From NCBI GenBank assembly GCA_905215105.1, contig CAJMOI010000029.1:1-16970 (forward strand): a DNA stretch of 16,970 bases, in the 5' to 3' direction. Source of the stretch: an uncultured bacterium. GTDB lineage: Bacteria > Bacillota > Clostridia > Oscillospirales > Acutalibacteraceae. The translations under genes and the position numbers were made by a program. Of the stretch, positions 1 through 5,918 are shown piece after piece; the stretch's first letter is position 1, and the number at the start of each line of letters is the position of its first letter. The notes under the pieces were generated by a model. The model was not told the DNA's origin. It made no database searches and saw only the letters and a program-made list of their open reading frames with translations.

Positions 1-50
1 TCGTTGGCATTTTGCAGAGAAGGGACCAGCCGGCCGGTTTTCCGGCCAAA

Positions 51-91
51 ACAAAAACCCCGGAAAGACGGCAGATGCAGTCTTTCCGGGG
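51..91 (-). terminator. Intrinsic terminator of the T-box leader
   Basis: A perfect 12-bp stem (58-69 with 80-91) encloses a 10-nt loop. On the minus strand it is followed by a T-rich tract complementary to 51-57. The terminator immediately follows the T-box core at 106-120, as expected for a transcriptional T-box switch. A second small hairpin (32-37 with 42-47, tetraloop) follows it but has no T-tract. Confidence 0.9.
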
Positions 92-333
92 CGAATCAAC
101 AGGTTCGCGGTACCACCCTTTGTTCAGCCGATGCTTGCGCACACGACCCTCTACAGCCTCCAACAAGGCTACGGCTCATAACGGTGCCATCCGTCTGCCC
201 CTTATCAGGGCAGCGACTCCGGGGTGAGTTATGCACAAAGAGCGAAACACCGGCTTGCACCTTCCGCCGGCTCTCTGAAGAATCCGCAGTCTGTCTTTTT
301 CCCTTCACAGTCTTTTGGTGTGATTGTGTTGTA
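51..333 (-). promoter_or_regulatory. T-box leader (tRNA-sensing riboswitch), probable Leu specifier
   Basis: Read on the minus strand, this stretch carries the T-box core AGGGTGGTACCGCG (complement of about 106-119), the hallmark that pairs with the CCA end of an uncharged tRNA. Upstream is a stem I region with a GAGAG element, the GGTGCAAGCCGG apical segment and a basal helix closed by CCCCGGAGTC. The triplet just before A-CCCCGGAGT is CTC (complement of 226-228), which fits a leucine specifier by position. The core is followed directly by an intrinsic terminator at 51-91. Uncharged tRNA should favour the antiterminator and allow transcription out of the left edge. The regulated gene is outside the window; by family habit it would be leuS or another leucine-related gene. 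T-box identity is very secure; the specifier reading is only moderately sure. Confidence 0.93.
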
Positions 334-339
334 TGCTTT

Positions 340-369
340 ATTATAGTCCAGCAGCAGAGAAATTGTCAA
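340..369 (-). promoter_or_regulatory. Consensus sigma-A promoter for the T-box leader
   Basis: On the minus strand there is a perfect TTGACA (complement of 364-369), an 18-bp spacer and a perfect TATAAT (complement of 340-345). The predicted start is near 333, just ahead of T-box stem I. The -35 lies only about 14 bp beyond the stop codon of the upstream DUF4358 gene. I see no convincing terminator between them, so some read-through from the lipoprotein genes into the T-box leader is possible. Confidence 0.85.
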
Positions 370-382
370 GAGTCATTCTTTA

Positions 383-865
383 TTATTCTTCAAAAGAAGC
401 AATAACCTCTTTGGCTTTGTCCGGATCGCTGCTGACACAGAGAATCACCGTATCGCCGTTGACGGTAATCACCGCTTTTTCCAGCTTGGGCATTTCTGCG
501 GGAACATAGTCCTTGAAGCTGACCTTCTGGTTCTCCACCCGGGTTTCAGCAGCCTCTTTCACGGTTTCTGCGTCCTTTTCATCCTTCACGCGCCAGACGC
601 TCACCTCATCCGCCAATGCACCGCCGGTTCCCACATAGACAGACTGCTCCTCAATCAGGTCGCCTTCCAGCTTATAAAGACGGTTGGCAGCTTCCTCAGA
701 AAGCTGGTTCAGGGGATACTCAAAAGACAGGGATTCCTGTAATTTCTGGGCAATGTCTTCCGTGGGGGCCGTAATAGCTTTTCCGCCGCTCTGAGAGCAG
801 CCGGCCATCAGAGAGAGACTGAGCAGGGCAGCCGCAGCCAGTGCGGCCATTTTTTTCAATTTCAT
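383..865 (-). CDS. DUF4358 family lipoprotein
   Basis: This encodes a 160-aa predicted lipoprotein. Residues 1-22 form a lysine-started signal peptide ending in the lipobox LMAGC, with Cys23 as the lipidation site, so the mature protein should sit on the outer face of the membrane. The rest (about 35-160) is a compact alpha/beta region with a W-R-V-K-D-E core and a C-terminal V-N-G-D-T-V-I-L-C-V-S-S strand, which I recognise as the DUF4358 family of Firmicutes. The function of that family is not established. The start is preceded by AAAAAGGAGA at good spacing. It follows the SGNH lipoprotein gene by only 20 bp, so the two are almost certainly co-transcribed and may act together at the cell surface. 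The family call rests on recalled family features and is fairly sure. Confidence 0.82.
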   Translation of the reverse strand: MKLKKMAALAAAALLSLSLMAGCSQSGGKAITAPTEDIAQKLQESLSFEYPLNQLSEEAANRLYKLEGDLIEEQSVYVGTGGALADEVSVWRVKDEKDAETVKEAAETRVENQKVSFKDYVPAEMPKLEKAVITVNGDTVILCVSSDPDKAKEVIASFEE

Positions 866-885
866 ATTTCATTCTCCTTTTTCAA

Positions 886-1677
886 TCAGCAGTGATCTCG
901 CAGATACTGCACCCAGGTTTCGCAGTATTCCATGTTGGGGTGAACGCCATCGGGGGAAGCGCCATCAGCCAGTGCTCCGTCCTCTGTCACCATAGAGGAA
1001 TACACATCTACATAATGAACATCTTTTTCGGTACACAGCTCTTTCAGCATATCGTTATATTCCACAATCCGCTCATTGGTCACGCCATAAAGGTTCTGGT
1101 CAGAACGCTTTTTGGAAACCGGGAACAGAGACTGGACATAAATTTCCACTTCCGGATTGCTTTCCCGAAGGGTATCGATGATCTTTCCATAATCCTGTGT
1201 AAACACACTGCTGTAGGACCAGCCCAGCTCATTCAGGCCAAACATGAGGAACACTTTGTCATACTTTTTGGAAGTGACTTCGTCCATGATCGGAACGGAA
1301 CCGTCTACGGTTTTATCCGTAAAGACTGAGGAAACCGTCAGGCCGGTCTTAGCGTAAAAGTCGGCGTTATCGATAATACCGAACATGTTCAGGTCTTCCA
1401 GCATGGAGTTGCCGACAAATGCGGAATTTTCAAAACAGGCATTGTCCGTGCTGCCCTGGGAACTGGACTCCTCCTGGCTTTCCGAAGAAACTTCCGGCGT
1501 GGCAGCAGGCGTCGGTGTAGGAGTTGCTTCCGCCTGAGAAGAAGACTCGGTTTCAGAAGAAACAGACGTTTCGCTGACAACAGAAGAACCGGAATTGTCA
1601 GCAGGCTGACAGGCAGTCAGCAGCAGACAGGATAAAAGAACCGCCCCAGCGGCGGCAGATTTATAAAAAGACATCAT
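886..1677 (-). CDS. SGNH/GDSL-family hydrolase lipoprotein
   Basis: This is a 263-aa predicted lipoprotein with signal peptide and lipobox LLTAC (Cys23). A low-complexity linker rich in Ser, Glu, Thr and Pro (about 28-76, including a TPTPTP run) follows, typical of wall-spanning tethers. The catalytic domain (about 83-263) shows the SGNH landmarks: Gly-Asn-Ser at 89-91 (nucleophile Ser91), G-L-N-E at 147-150 (the Asn block) and D-G-V-H at 243-246 (Asp243/His246). It is probably an esterase acting on acylated wall or surface glycans; the substrate cannot be told from sequence. A second ATG follows the first directly; the GGTG upstream suits either. It is the first gene of a two-gene unit with the DUF4358 lipoprotein. 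Confidence 0.85.
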   Translation of the reverse strand: MMSFYKSAAAGAVLLSCLLLTACQPADNSGSSVVSETSVSSETESSSQAEATPTPTPAATPEVSSESQEESSSQGSTDNACFENSAFVGNSMLEDLNMFGIIDNADFYAKTGLTVSSVFTDKTVDGSVPIMDEVTSKKYDKVFLMFGLNELGWSYSSVFTQDYGKIIDTLRESNPEVEIYVQSLFPVSKKRSDQNLYGVTNERIVEYNDMLKELCTEKDVHYVDVYSSMVTEDGALADGASPDGVHPNMEYCETWVQYLRDHC

Positions 1678-1723
1678 CCATCACCTTTTCACTTGAATTT
1701 TCAGCTTTTTCGAAACAGGATTC

Positions 1724-1805
1724 TCCTATATAGACACAAAAAATGTTTCCAAAACGGCTATAAATAAGTATACATAATTTTCATTTATCAAAATTCCTAT
1801 ATAGA
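1724..1805. repeat. 11-bp direct repeat in AT-rich divergent region 1678-1929
   Basis: The sequence TCCTATATAGA occurs at 1724-1734 and again at 1795-1805, 71 bp apart, and contains the palindrome CTATATAG. The surrounding 1678-1929 gap is very AT-rich and separates the divergent SGNH lipoprotein gene and DUF3842 gene. The minus-strand promoter for the lipoprotein pair should lie here. TTGGAA near 1750 with a TATA-like element inside the nearer repeat is a possible but weak match. The repeats could be binding sites for a regulator; that is inference. Confidence 0.45.
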
Positions 1806-1870
1806 ATTATAAAATGAAAATACATTAACAAAAGAGTAACAAAAAGTGACAAGTCCAGTGGGAGCTGCTC

Positions 1871-1899
1871 TTGACAAAGTACGGGGAAAACGGTAGAGT
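1871..1899 (+). promoter_or_regulatory. Promoter for the DUF3842 gene
   Basis: A perfect TTGACA (1871-1876) is followed by a 17-bp spacer and TAGAGT (1894-1899, 4 of 6 to TATAAT). The transcript would start near 1906, leaving a leader of about 25 nt with a G-rich ribosome binding site. Confidence 0.65.
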
Positions 1900-1929
1900 G
1901 AAAAGCAGTCTGAAACTGGGGGGAATACG

Positions 1930-2346
1930 GTGAAAATACTGGTGATTGACGGACAGGGCGGCGGAATCGGCAGCGGCATTATTCAGGAGCTGCGCCGGTG
2001 CGGAATTGAGAATGCGGAGATTCTGGCAGTGGGCACCAATGTCATGGCCACATCCGCCATGCTTCGCGCCGGTGCGGATGCCGGTGCAACGGGGGAAAAC
2101 CCTGTGATTTTCAACAGCCGGCGAGCCGACCTGATTTTGGGGCCTATCGGCATTATCATGGCAAACGCCATGATGGGAGAAATCACACCGGCTATGGCGG
2201 CGGCCGTAGCTGCAAGCGACGGAAAAAAACTGCTGATCCCCATTGCCAAATGTGCCCGGGTGGTTGGGGTAGAACCCAAACCCATGCAGGCTTATCTGGC
2301 TGAAGCAGCAGAGGAAGCTAAAAAGCTGGCAAGTCTGATATCATGA
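1930..2346 (+). CDS. DUF3842 family protein
   Basis: This encodes a 138-aa cytosolic protein of the DUF3842 family, whose function is not established. The N-terminus V-I-D-G-Q-G-G-G-I-G (about 5-14) forms a glycine-rich, Rossmann-like loop after a first beta strand. Further conserved-looking segments are A-V-G-T-N (33-37), A-G-A-D-A-G-A-T-G-E-N (47-57) and L-G-P-I-G-I-I-M-A-N-A-M-M-G-E-I-T (70-86). This suggests nucleotide or small-molecule binding. The start is GTG at 1930, preceded by the G-run at 1918-1923 as Shine-Dalgarno; no better ATG is available. It is a single-gene unit with its own promoter and a terminator right after the stop. No role can be read from its neighbours, a divergent lipoprotein pair and a convergent araC gene. 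Confidence 0.85.
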   Translation: MKILVIDGQGGGIGSGIIQELRRCGIENAEILAVGTNVMATSAMLRAGADAGATGENPVIFNSRRADLILGPIGIIMANAMMGEITPAMAAAVAASDGKKLLIPIAKCARVVGVEPKPMQAYLAEAAEEAKKLASLIS

Positions 2347-2384
2347 AAAAACGGCTGGGAAAGTGATTTCCCGGCCGTTTTTTT
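2345..2384. terminator. Bidirectional terminator between DUF3842 and araC genes
   Basis: A 12-bp stem (2351-2362 with 2367-2378, one G-T pair) encloses a GTGA tetraloop. It is flanked by A's at 2345-2350 and T's at 2378-2384, so it has U-tracts in both directions. It serves the plus-strand DUF3842 gene and the converging minus-strand regulator gene, whose stop codon (2383-2385) lies within the T-tract. Confidence 0.9.
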
Positions 2385-3240
2385 ATGATCCTCCAAAAGC
2401 CCTTCGGTATTCACCGGGGGTTTTTCCTTTTTGACGGCGAAACATCCGGCCGAAATAGCTCACATCTCCAAAACCACAGGACAATGCCACATCGGTGACG
2501 CTCTGATGGGTGGCGCACAATAATTCCGCTGCGCACTCCACCCGGTAATAATTTAGATAATCGATGGGCGTGCGCCCGGTAATCTGGCGAAAGACCCGAC
2601 AGAAATATTTGGGCTCCAGCGCCGCTTCCCCAGCCAGCACTTCCAGAGAAAGGGGCGAGGCATAATCTGTCCGGATTCGCCGCAGAACCCGCTTGACAGC
2701 TTCCGACCGCCGGGTGTCCCGGGCAGTTTCCGGAAGAGCAGGACGATACAGCTTTTTCGCCATCATTTCTCCTAACAACTGCCACAAAAGGCCGATGGTG
2801 GTAAATTCATAACCGCTCTGTTCCGTTTCCATGGCTTGAAACAGTTCGCTGATGAACCGGGCTCCCCGGCTTTCCGCCGGAAACAGCGCTTCCAGCCGCG
2901 CACCAGTCTGCAAAAGTCCCGCCAGCTGCTGGCCGCAGAGTCCTGCTCCGGTGAGGAACCGTTCCAGATCAAAGACCACACATTCATAAATACAGTCTTC
3001 CGGACTTCCTCCATGGATGGAGCCGTCGGCAATGAGCATACAGTCCCCCCGATGAAGGTCACAGGGCACTCCGTCTGCCGACAGATGGAGCGTTCCCTGC
3101 AACACCAGAATCAGCTCGTGCTCCATATGCCAATGAAAAGGCATTTCATATCGGGGGTGGGACGGGTCCACATAATACAGCTCAATGGGAAAATCAAAGG
3201 TTCCCCGCACCGCCCGCTCGTGGCTGGCCAGATATCGCAT
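2383..3240 (-). CDS. AraC-family transcriptional regulator of the fucose operon
   Basis: This is a 285-aa regulator. Residues about 20-95 form an AraC-type cupin sensor domain with H-W-H-M-E-H-E at 36-42 and a G-D-C-M-L-I strand near 65-70. Residues about 185-283 carry the two helix-turn-helix units of the AraC family (about 198-218 and 247-268) ending in the usual G-K-T-P-G-E-Y-R-R signature. The open frame runs on upstream into the fucA region, but that extension is antisense to fucA. I place the start at ATG 3240 because GGAGG lies 7 nt upstream; the ATG at 3246 almost touches the Shine-Dalgarno. The gene is divergent from fucA with overlapping promoters, so it most likely activates the operon in response to L-fucose or a pathway intermediate. 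The ligand is inferred from context only. Confidence 0.9.
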   Translation of the reverse strand: MRYLASHERAVRGTFDFPIELYYVDPSHPRYEMPFHWHMEHELILVLQGTLHLSADGVPCDLHRGDCMLIADGSIHGGSPEDCIYECVVFDLERFLTGAGLCGQQLAGLLQTGARLEALFPAESRGARFISELFQAMETEQSGYEFTTIGLLWQLLGEMMAKKLYRPALPETARDTRRSEAVKRVLRRIRTDYASPLSLEVLAGEAALEPKYFCRVFRQITGRTPIDYLNYYRVECAAELLCATHQSVTDVALSCGFGDVSYFGRMFRRQKGKTPGEYRRAFGGS

Positions 3241-3266
3241 TGCCATTCCTCCAAAAGTGAATATTG

Positions 3267-3283
3267 TCCGATTGATTCCGATT
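3267..3283. promoter_or_regulatory. Tandem TCCGATT repeat, candidate AraC-family operator
   Basis: TCCGATT occurs at 3267-3273 and 3277-3283, repeating with an exact 10-bp period, one helical turn. AraC proteins place two helix-turn-helix units in successive major grooves, so this layout fits a binding site. It sits just upstream of the fucA -35 (3291-3296) and overlaps the -10 and start region of the divergent regulator promoter. That would allow activation of fucA together with autorepression; this regulatory reading is inference. Confidence 0.5.
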
Positions 3284-3309
3284 ATACCCCAAGACAAGAG
3301 GAATTTCAA
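3281..3309 (-). promoter_or_regulatory. Promoter of the araC-family regulator gene
   Basis: On the minus strand TTGAAA (complement of 3304-3309), a 17-bp spacer and a perfect TATAAT (complement of 3281-3286) form a strong sigma-A promoter. It overlaps the opposing fucA promoter, so the two should compete for RNA polymerase. Confidence 0.75.
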
Positions 3310-3320
3310 TCCGCTATACT
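3291..3320 (+). promoter_or_regulatory. Fucose operon promoter, weak -35
   Basis: TATACT (3315-3320) is a good -10. At 18 bp spacing the -35 is only AAGACA (3291-3296), a partial match. A poor -35 is typical of activator-dependent promoters and agrees with the candidate operator just upstream at 3267-3283. The start near 3327 leaves a short leader before the fucA ribosome binding site AAAGGAG (about 3337-3343). Confidence 0.6.
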
Positions 3321-3352
3321 GAGGGCAGAAGAAATGAAAGGAGCGTTCCGAA

Positions 3353-4042
3353 ATGGACATCAACCTGATAAAAGAACAGATCTGCGATGTCTGCCATAAA
3401 ACCTGGCAGCTGGGCTGGGTGGCAGCCAACGACGGAAATGTATCCGCACGACTGGAGGACGGCACGTTCCTCTGTACTCCCACCGGCATGAGCAAAAGCT
3501 TTATTACCCCTGAAAAGCTGCTGAGAATCAACAGCAAGGGGGAAGTGCTGGAAGGCGCCGAAGGCCTGCGCCCTTCCAGTGAAATCAAAATGCATCTGCG
3601 CTGTTATGAAAAGCGCCCCGATGTGTGGAGTGTGATCCACGCCCATCCTCCGGGAGCAACGGGCTTTGCTGTGGCTCACAAGGCCATGGATATGTACAAC
3701 ATGATTGAGGATGTAGCCGTCATCGGCAGCGTCCCCCTCACGCCCTATGGCACCCCCAGCACCAGTGAAGTGCCGGATGCCATTGAACCGTATCTGGAAG
3801 AGCACGACGTGATGCTGCTGGAAAACCACGGCGCACTGGCAGTGGGCAGCGACGTAATCACGGCTTTTTACCGGATGGAAAGTCTGGAGCTGTGGGCGAA
3901 AATCACCATCAACGCCGTGATTCTGGGCGGCAGCATGGATATCAGCCGGGAAAATATCCAGAAACTCATTGACCTGCGGGGCTTCTATCGGGTAACCGGA
4001 CGCCATCCCGGCTATAAAAAGTTCGACAACGGATTGAGGTGA
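3353..4042 (+). CDS. fucA: L-fuculose-1-phosphate aldolase (class II)
   Basis: This 229-aa enzyme should cleave L-fuculose-1-phosphate to dihydroxyacetone phosphate and L-lactaldehyde in the cytosol, using zinc. The class II aldolase/adducin fold is shown by G-N-V-S-A-R (28-33), T-P-T-G-M-S-K (42-48), S-S-E-I-K (75-79) with catalytic Glu77, H-A-H-P-P (96-100) with zinc ligands His96 and His98, and E-N-H-G (157-160) with His159. These sit exactly four residues later than Glu73, His92, His94 and His155 of E. coli FucA as I recall them. Length is close to the family norm of about 215. Ribulose-phosphate epimerase and rhamnulose-phosphate aldolase relatives share the fold, but the linked fucU and fucI point to fucose. 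It is the first gene of the operon; its stop lies 5 bp before the fucU ATG. Confidence 0.93.
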   Translation: MDINLIKEQICDVCHKTWQLGWVAANDGNVSARLEDGTFLCTPTGMSKSFITPEKLLRINSKGEVLEGAEGLRPSSEIKMHLRCYEKRPDVWSVIHAHPPGATGFAVAHKAMDMYNMIEDVAVIGSVPLTPYGTPSTSEVPDAIEPYLEEHDVMLLENHGALAVGSDVITAFYRMESLELWAKITINAVILGGSMDISRENIQKLIDLRGFYRVTGRHPGYKKFDNGLR

Positions 4043-4047
4043 TCGAA

Positions 4048-4482
4048 ATGCTGAAAGGAGTTCCCTCTGTCCTCTCCCCTCAGCTTCTTAAAGTGCTGGC
4101 GGAAATGGGACACGGAGACGAAATTGTCATTGCAGACGGCAACTTTCCTGCTGAATCCATGGGGAAAAATGCAGTGGTAGTGCGGGCAGACGGTCACGTT
4201 GTTCCGGAAATCCTGGACGCGGTTTTGCAGATGATGCCGCTGGATCAGTACGTTCCCCATCCCGCCGCCCTGATGGAAGTGGTTCCCGGAGACAAATGCA
4301 TACCGGTGATTTGGAACCAGTATCGCAGTATTTTGGAAAAGCGGAGAGAAGACCCCAGTGCCGTTGAAATGATGGAGCGCTTTGCTTTTTACGAACGGGC
4401 CAAAAAAGCCTATGCCATTGTGGCCACTGGTGAAACCGCCATTTACGCCAATATCCTGCTGAAAAAGGGAGTGGTCAAATGA
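4048..4482 (+). CDS. fucU: L-fucose mutarotase (FucU/RbsD family)
   Basis: This 144-aa enzyme interconverts the alpha and beta anomers of L-fucose so that the isomerase receives its preferred form. From the ATG at 4048 the protein closely follows the E. coli FucU pattern: M-L-K start, S-P-x-L-L-K-V-L-A-E-M-G-H-G-D-E-I (10-26) with His22, P-A-E-S-M-G (34-39), R-F-A-F-Y-E-R-A-K-K-A (111-121) and the C-terminal Y-A-N-I-L-L-K-K-G-V. An in-frame GTG at 4039 overlaps the fucA stop, but the ATG at 4048 has GAGGTG at good spacing and matches the family N-terminus, so I use it. The gene ends in an ATGA overlap with the kinase gene, which implies translational coupling. Confidence 0.95.
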   Translation: MLKGVPSVLSPQLLKVLAEMGHGDEIVIADGNFPAESMGKNAVVVRADGHVVPEILDAVLQMMPLDQYVPHPAALMEVVPGDKCIPVIWNQYRSILEKRREDPSAVEMMERFAFYERAKKAYAIVATGETAIYANILLKKGVVK

Positions 4483-5903
4483 AACGGGTTCTGGCCTTTG
4501 ACTTCGGTGCTTCCAGCGGTCGGGCCATTCTGGCAGAATTCCACGACGGAGCCCTGACCTATCGGGAAGTTCACCGCTTTGAAAACTGCCCTCGGGAATC
4601 CGACGGCTTTTTCCGCTGGGATTTTCAGGATTTGATGGATAATGTCCGTCTGGGAATTAAAAAAGCCGGTGATTTTGACAGCATTGGCTTTGACACCTGG
4701 GGCGTTGATTTCGGACTGCTGGACGAAAAAGGCCAGCTGCTGGGCGACCCGGTTCACTATCGGGACAGACGCACCACCGGCATGGTGGAAAAAGCCCGGG
4801 AGCTCCTGCCGGAATCCGCCCTGTATCAGGCCACTGGCAACCAGATCATGGCCATCAACACCCTGTTCCAGCTGCTGGCGGTACAGGAAAAGCAGCCTGA
4901 AATCTGGAAAAAGGCCCGCCGCCTGCTGTTTATGCCCGATTTATTCGCCCACGCCCTGTGCGGTTCCGATTGCTGTGAAACCACCATCGCCTCCACCAGC
5001 CAGATGCTGAACCCCAAAACCCCCGGGTGGAGCCAGGAAATTCTGGACACGTTTTCCATTCCCGAAACCCTCTTTGCGCCCCTGGTCAAAAGCGGCAGCA
5101 TTGTAGGGGAATATCAGGGGGCGAAGGTCATCGCCGTGGCCGGGCATGACACCCAGTGTGCCTCCGCCGCCATGCCTGCGCCGGAAAAAGGCGCCGCTTT
5201 TCTCTCTTGCGGCACCTGGAGCCTGCTGGGATGTGAACTGGAAGAACCGGTGCTCACTGAGGAAAGCCGAAAGCTGGCCCTTTCCAACGAGCTGGGCGCC
5301 AACGGCAAAATCAACTATTTGAAAAACATCATCGGCCTGTGGCTGATTCAGGAAAGCCGCCGTCAGTGGCGGCGGGAGGGCTGTGACTATTCCTATGCCC
5401 AGCTGGAACAGCTGGCGCTGGAGGCTGAACCCTTCCGCAGCTTTATCGACCCGGATGCACCGGAATTCACGCCCCCCGGCGATCTTCCCGGACGGGTGCG
5501 GGACTTCTGCAAACGCACCGGCCAGCCGGTTCCGGAAACCGTGGGACAGGTCATGCGCTGCATCTATGAAAGCCTCGCCCTGAAATACCGCTATGCGCTG
5601 GAACAGCTGTCACAGGTAACGAGCAAGCCCTTTTCTGCCCTGCATATTCTGGGAGGCGGCACCAAAGACGGTCTTCTCTGCCGTATGACGGCAGACTGCG
5701 CCGGAATTCCCGTGATCGCCGGTCCTGTAGAAGCCACCGCACTGGGCAACATCCTCATTCAGCTTGTGGCACTGGGAGAAATCCCCGATCTGGAAGAGGG
5801 ACGGGCTCTGATTGCCCGGACGGAAACCGTCAAACACTTTGCCCCTGCCGGTGGAAACCACTGGGACAAAGCTTACGAAACGTATAAAACAATTGTAAAA
5901 TAA
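4479..5903 (+). CDS. rhaB: Rhamnulokinase-family (RhaB-like) sugar kinase, probable L-fuculokinase
   Basis: This 474-aa FGGY-family kinase has F-D-F-G-A-S-S-G-R (7-15), the phosphate-binding loop typical of RhaB, followed by F-D-T-W-G-V-D-F-G-L-L-D (71-82). Further features are A-G-H-D-T-Q-C (221-227) with presumed catalytic base Asp224, S-C-G-T-W-S-L-L-G (243-251) and the ATP-site segment L-G-G-G-T-K-D-G-L-L (391-400). These features are those of rhamnulokinase rather than of E. coli-type FucK. Its place between fucU and fucI, with no rhamnose genes in sight, implies that it phosphorylates L-fuculose at O1; dual use on L-rhamnulose is possible. It overlaps fucU by 4 bp (ATGA) and is followed by fucI after 15 bp. 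Family assignment is secure; substrate is inferred from context. Confidence 0.92.
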   Translation: MKRVLAFDFGASSGRAILAEFHDGALTYREVHRFENCPRESDGFFRWDFQDLMDNVRLGIKKAGDFDSIGFDTWGVDFGLLDEKGQLLGDPVHYRDRRTTGMVEKARELLPESALYQATGNQIMAINTLFQLLAVQEKQPEIWKKARRLLFMPDLFAHALCGSDCCETTIASTSQMLNPKTPGWSQEILDTFSIPETLFAPLVKSGSIVGEYQGAKVIAVAGHDTQCASAAMPAPEKGAAFLSCGTWSLLGCELEEPVLTEESRKLALSNELGANGKINYLKNIIGLWLIQESRRQWRREGCDYSYAQLEQLALEAEPFRSFIDPDAPEFTPPGDLPGRVRDFCKRTGQPVPETVGQVMRCIYESLALKYRYALEQLSQVTSKPFSALHILGGGTKDGLLCRMTADCAGIPVIAGPVEATALGNILIQLVALGEIPDLEEGRALIARTETVKHFAPAGGNHWDKAYETYKTIVK

Positions 5904-5918
5904 CAAGGAGGAAATTGT

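Noticed and set aside
32..47. GGCCGG-TTTT-CCGGCC hairpin after the T-box terminator
   Set aside because: It has no T-tract on the minus strand and sits after a complete terminator, so it is not called as a separate terminator. It may only be a leader mRNA hairpin.
4..405. Plus-strand frame of 133 aa across the T-box region
   Set aside because: It is antisense to a well-defined T-box leader and has no protein family features.
3241..3588. N-terminal extension of the AraC-family frame into fucA, giving 401 aa
   Set aside because: It is antisense to the start of fucA and its promoter region, has no family similarity, and the ATG at 3240 has a proper ribosome binding site and matches the domain boundary.
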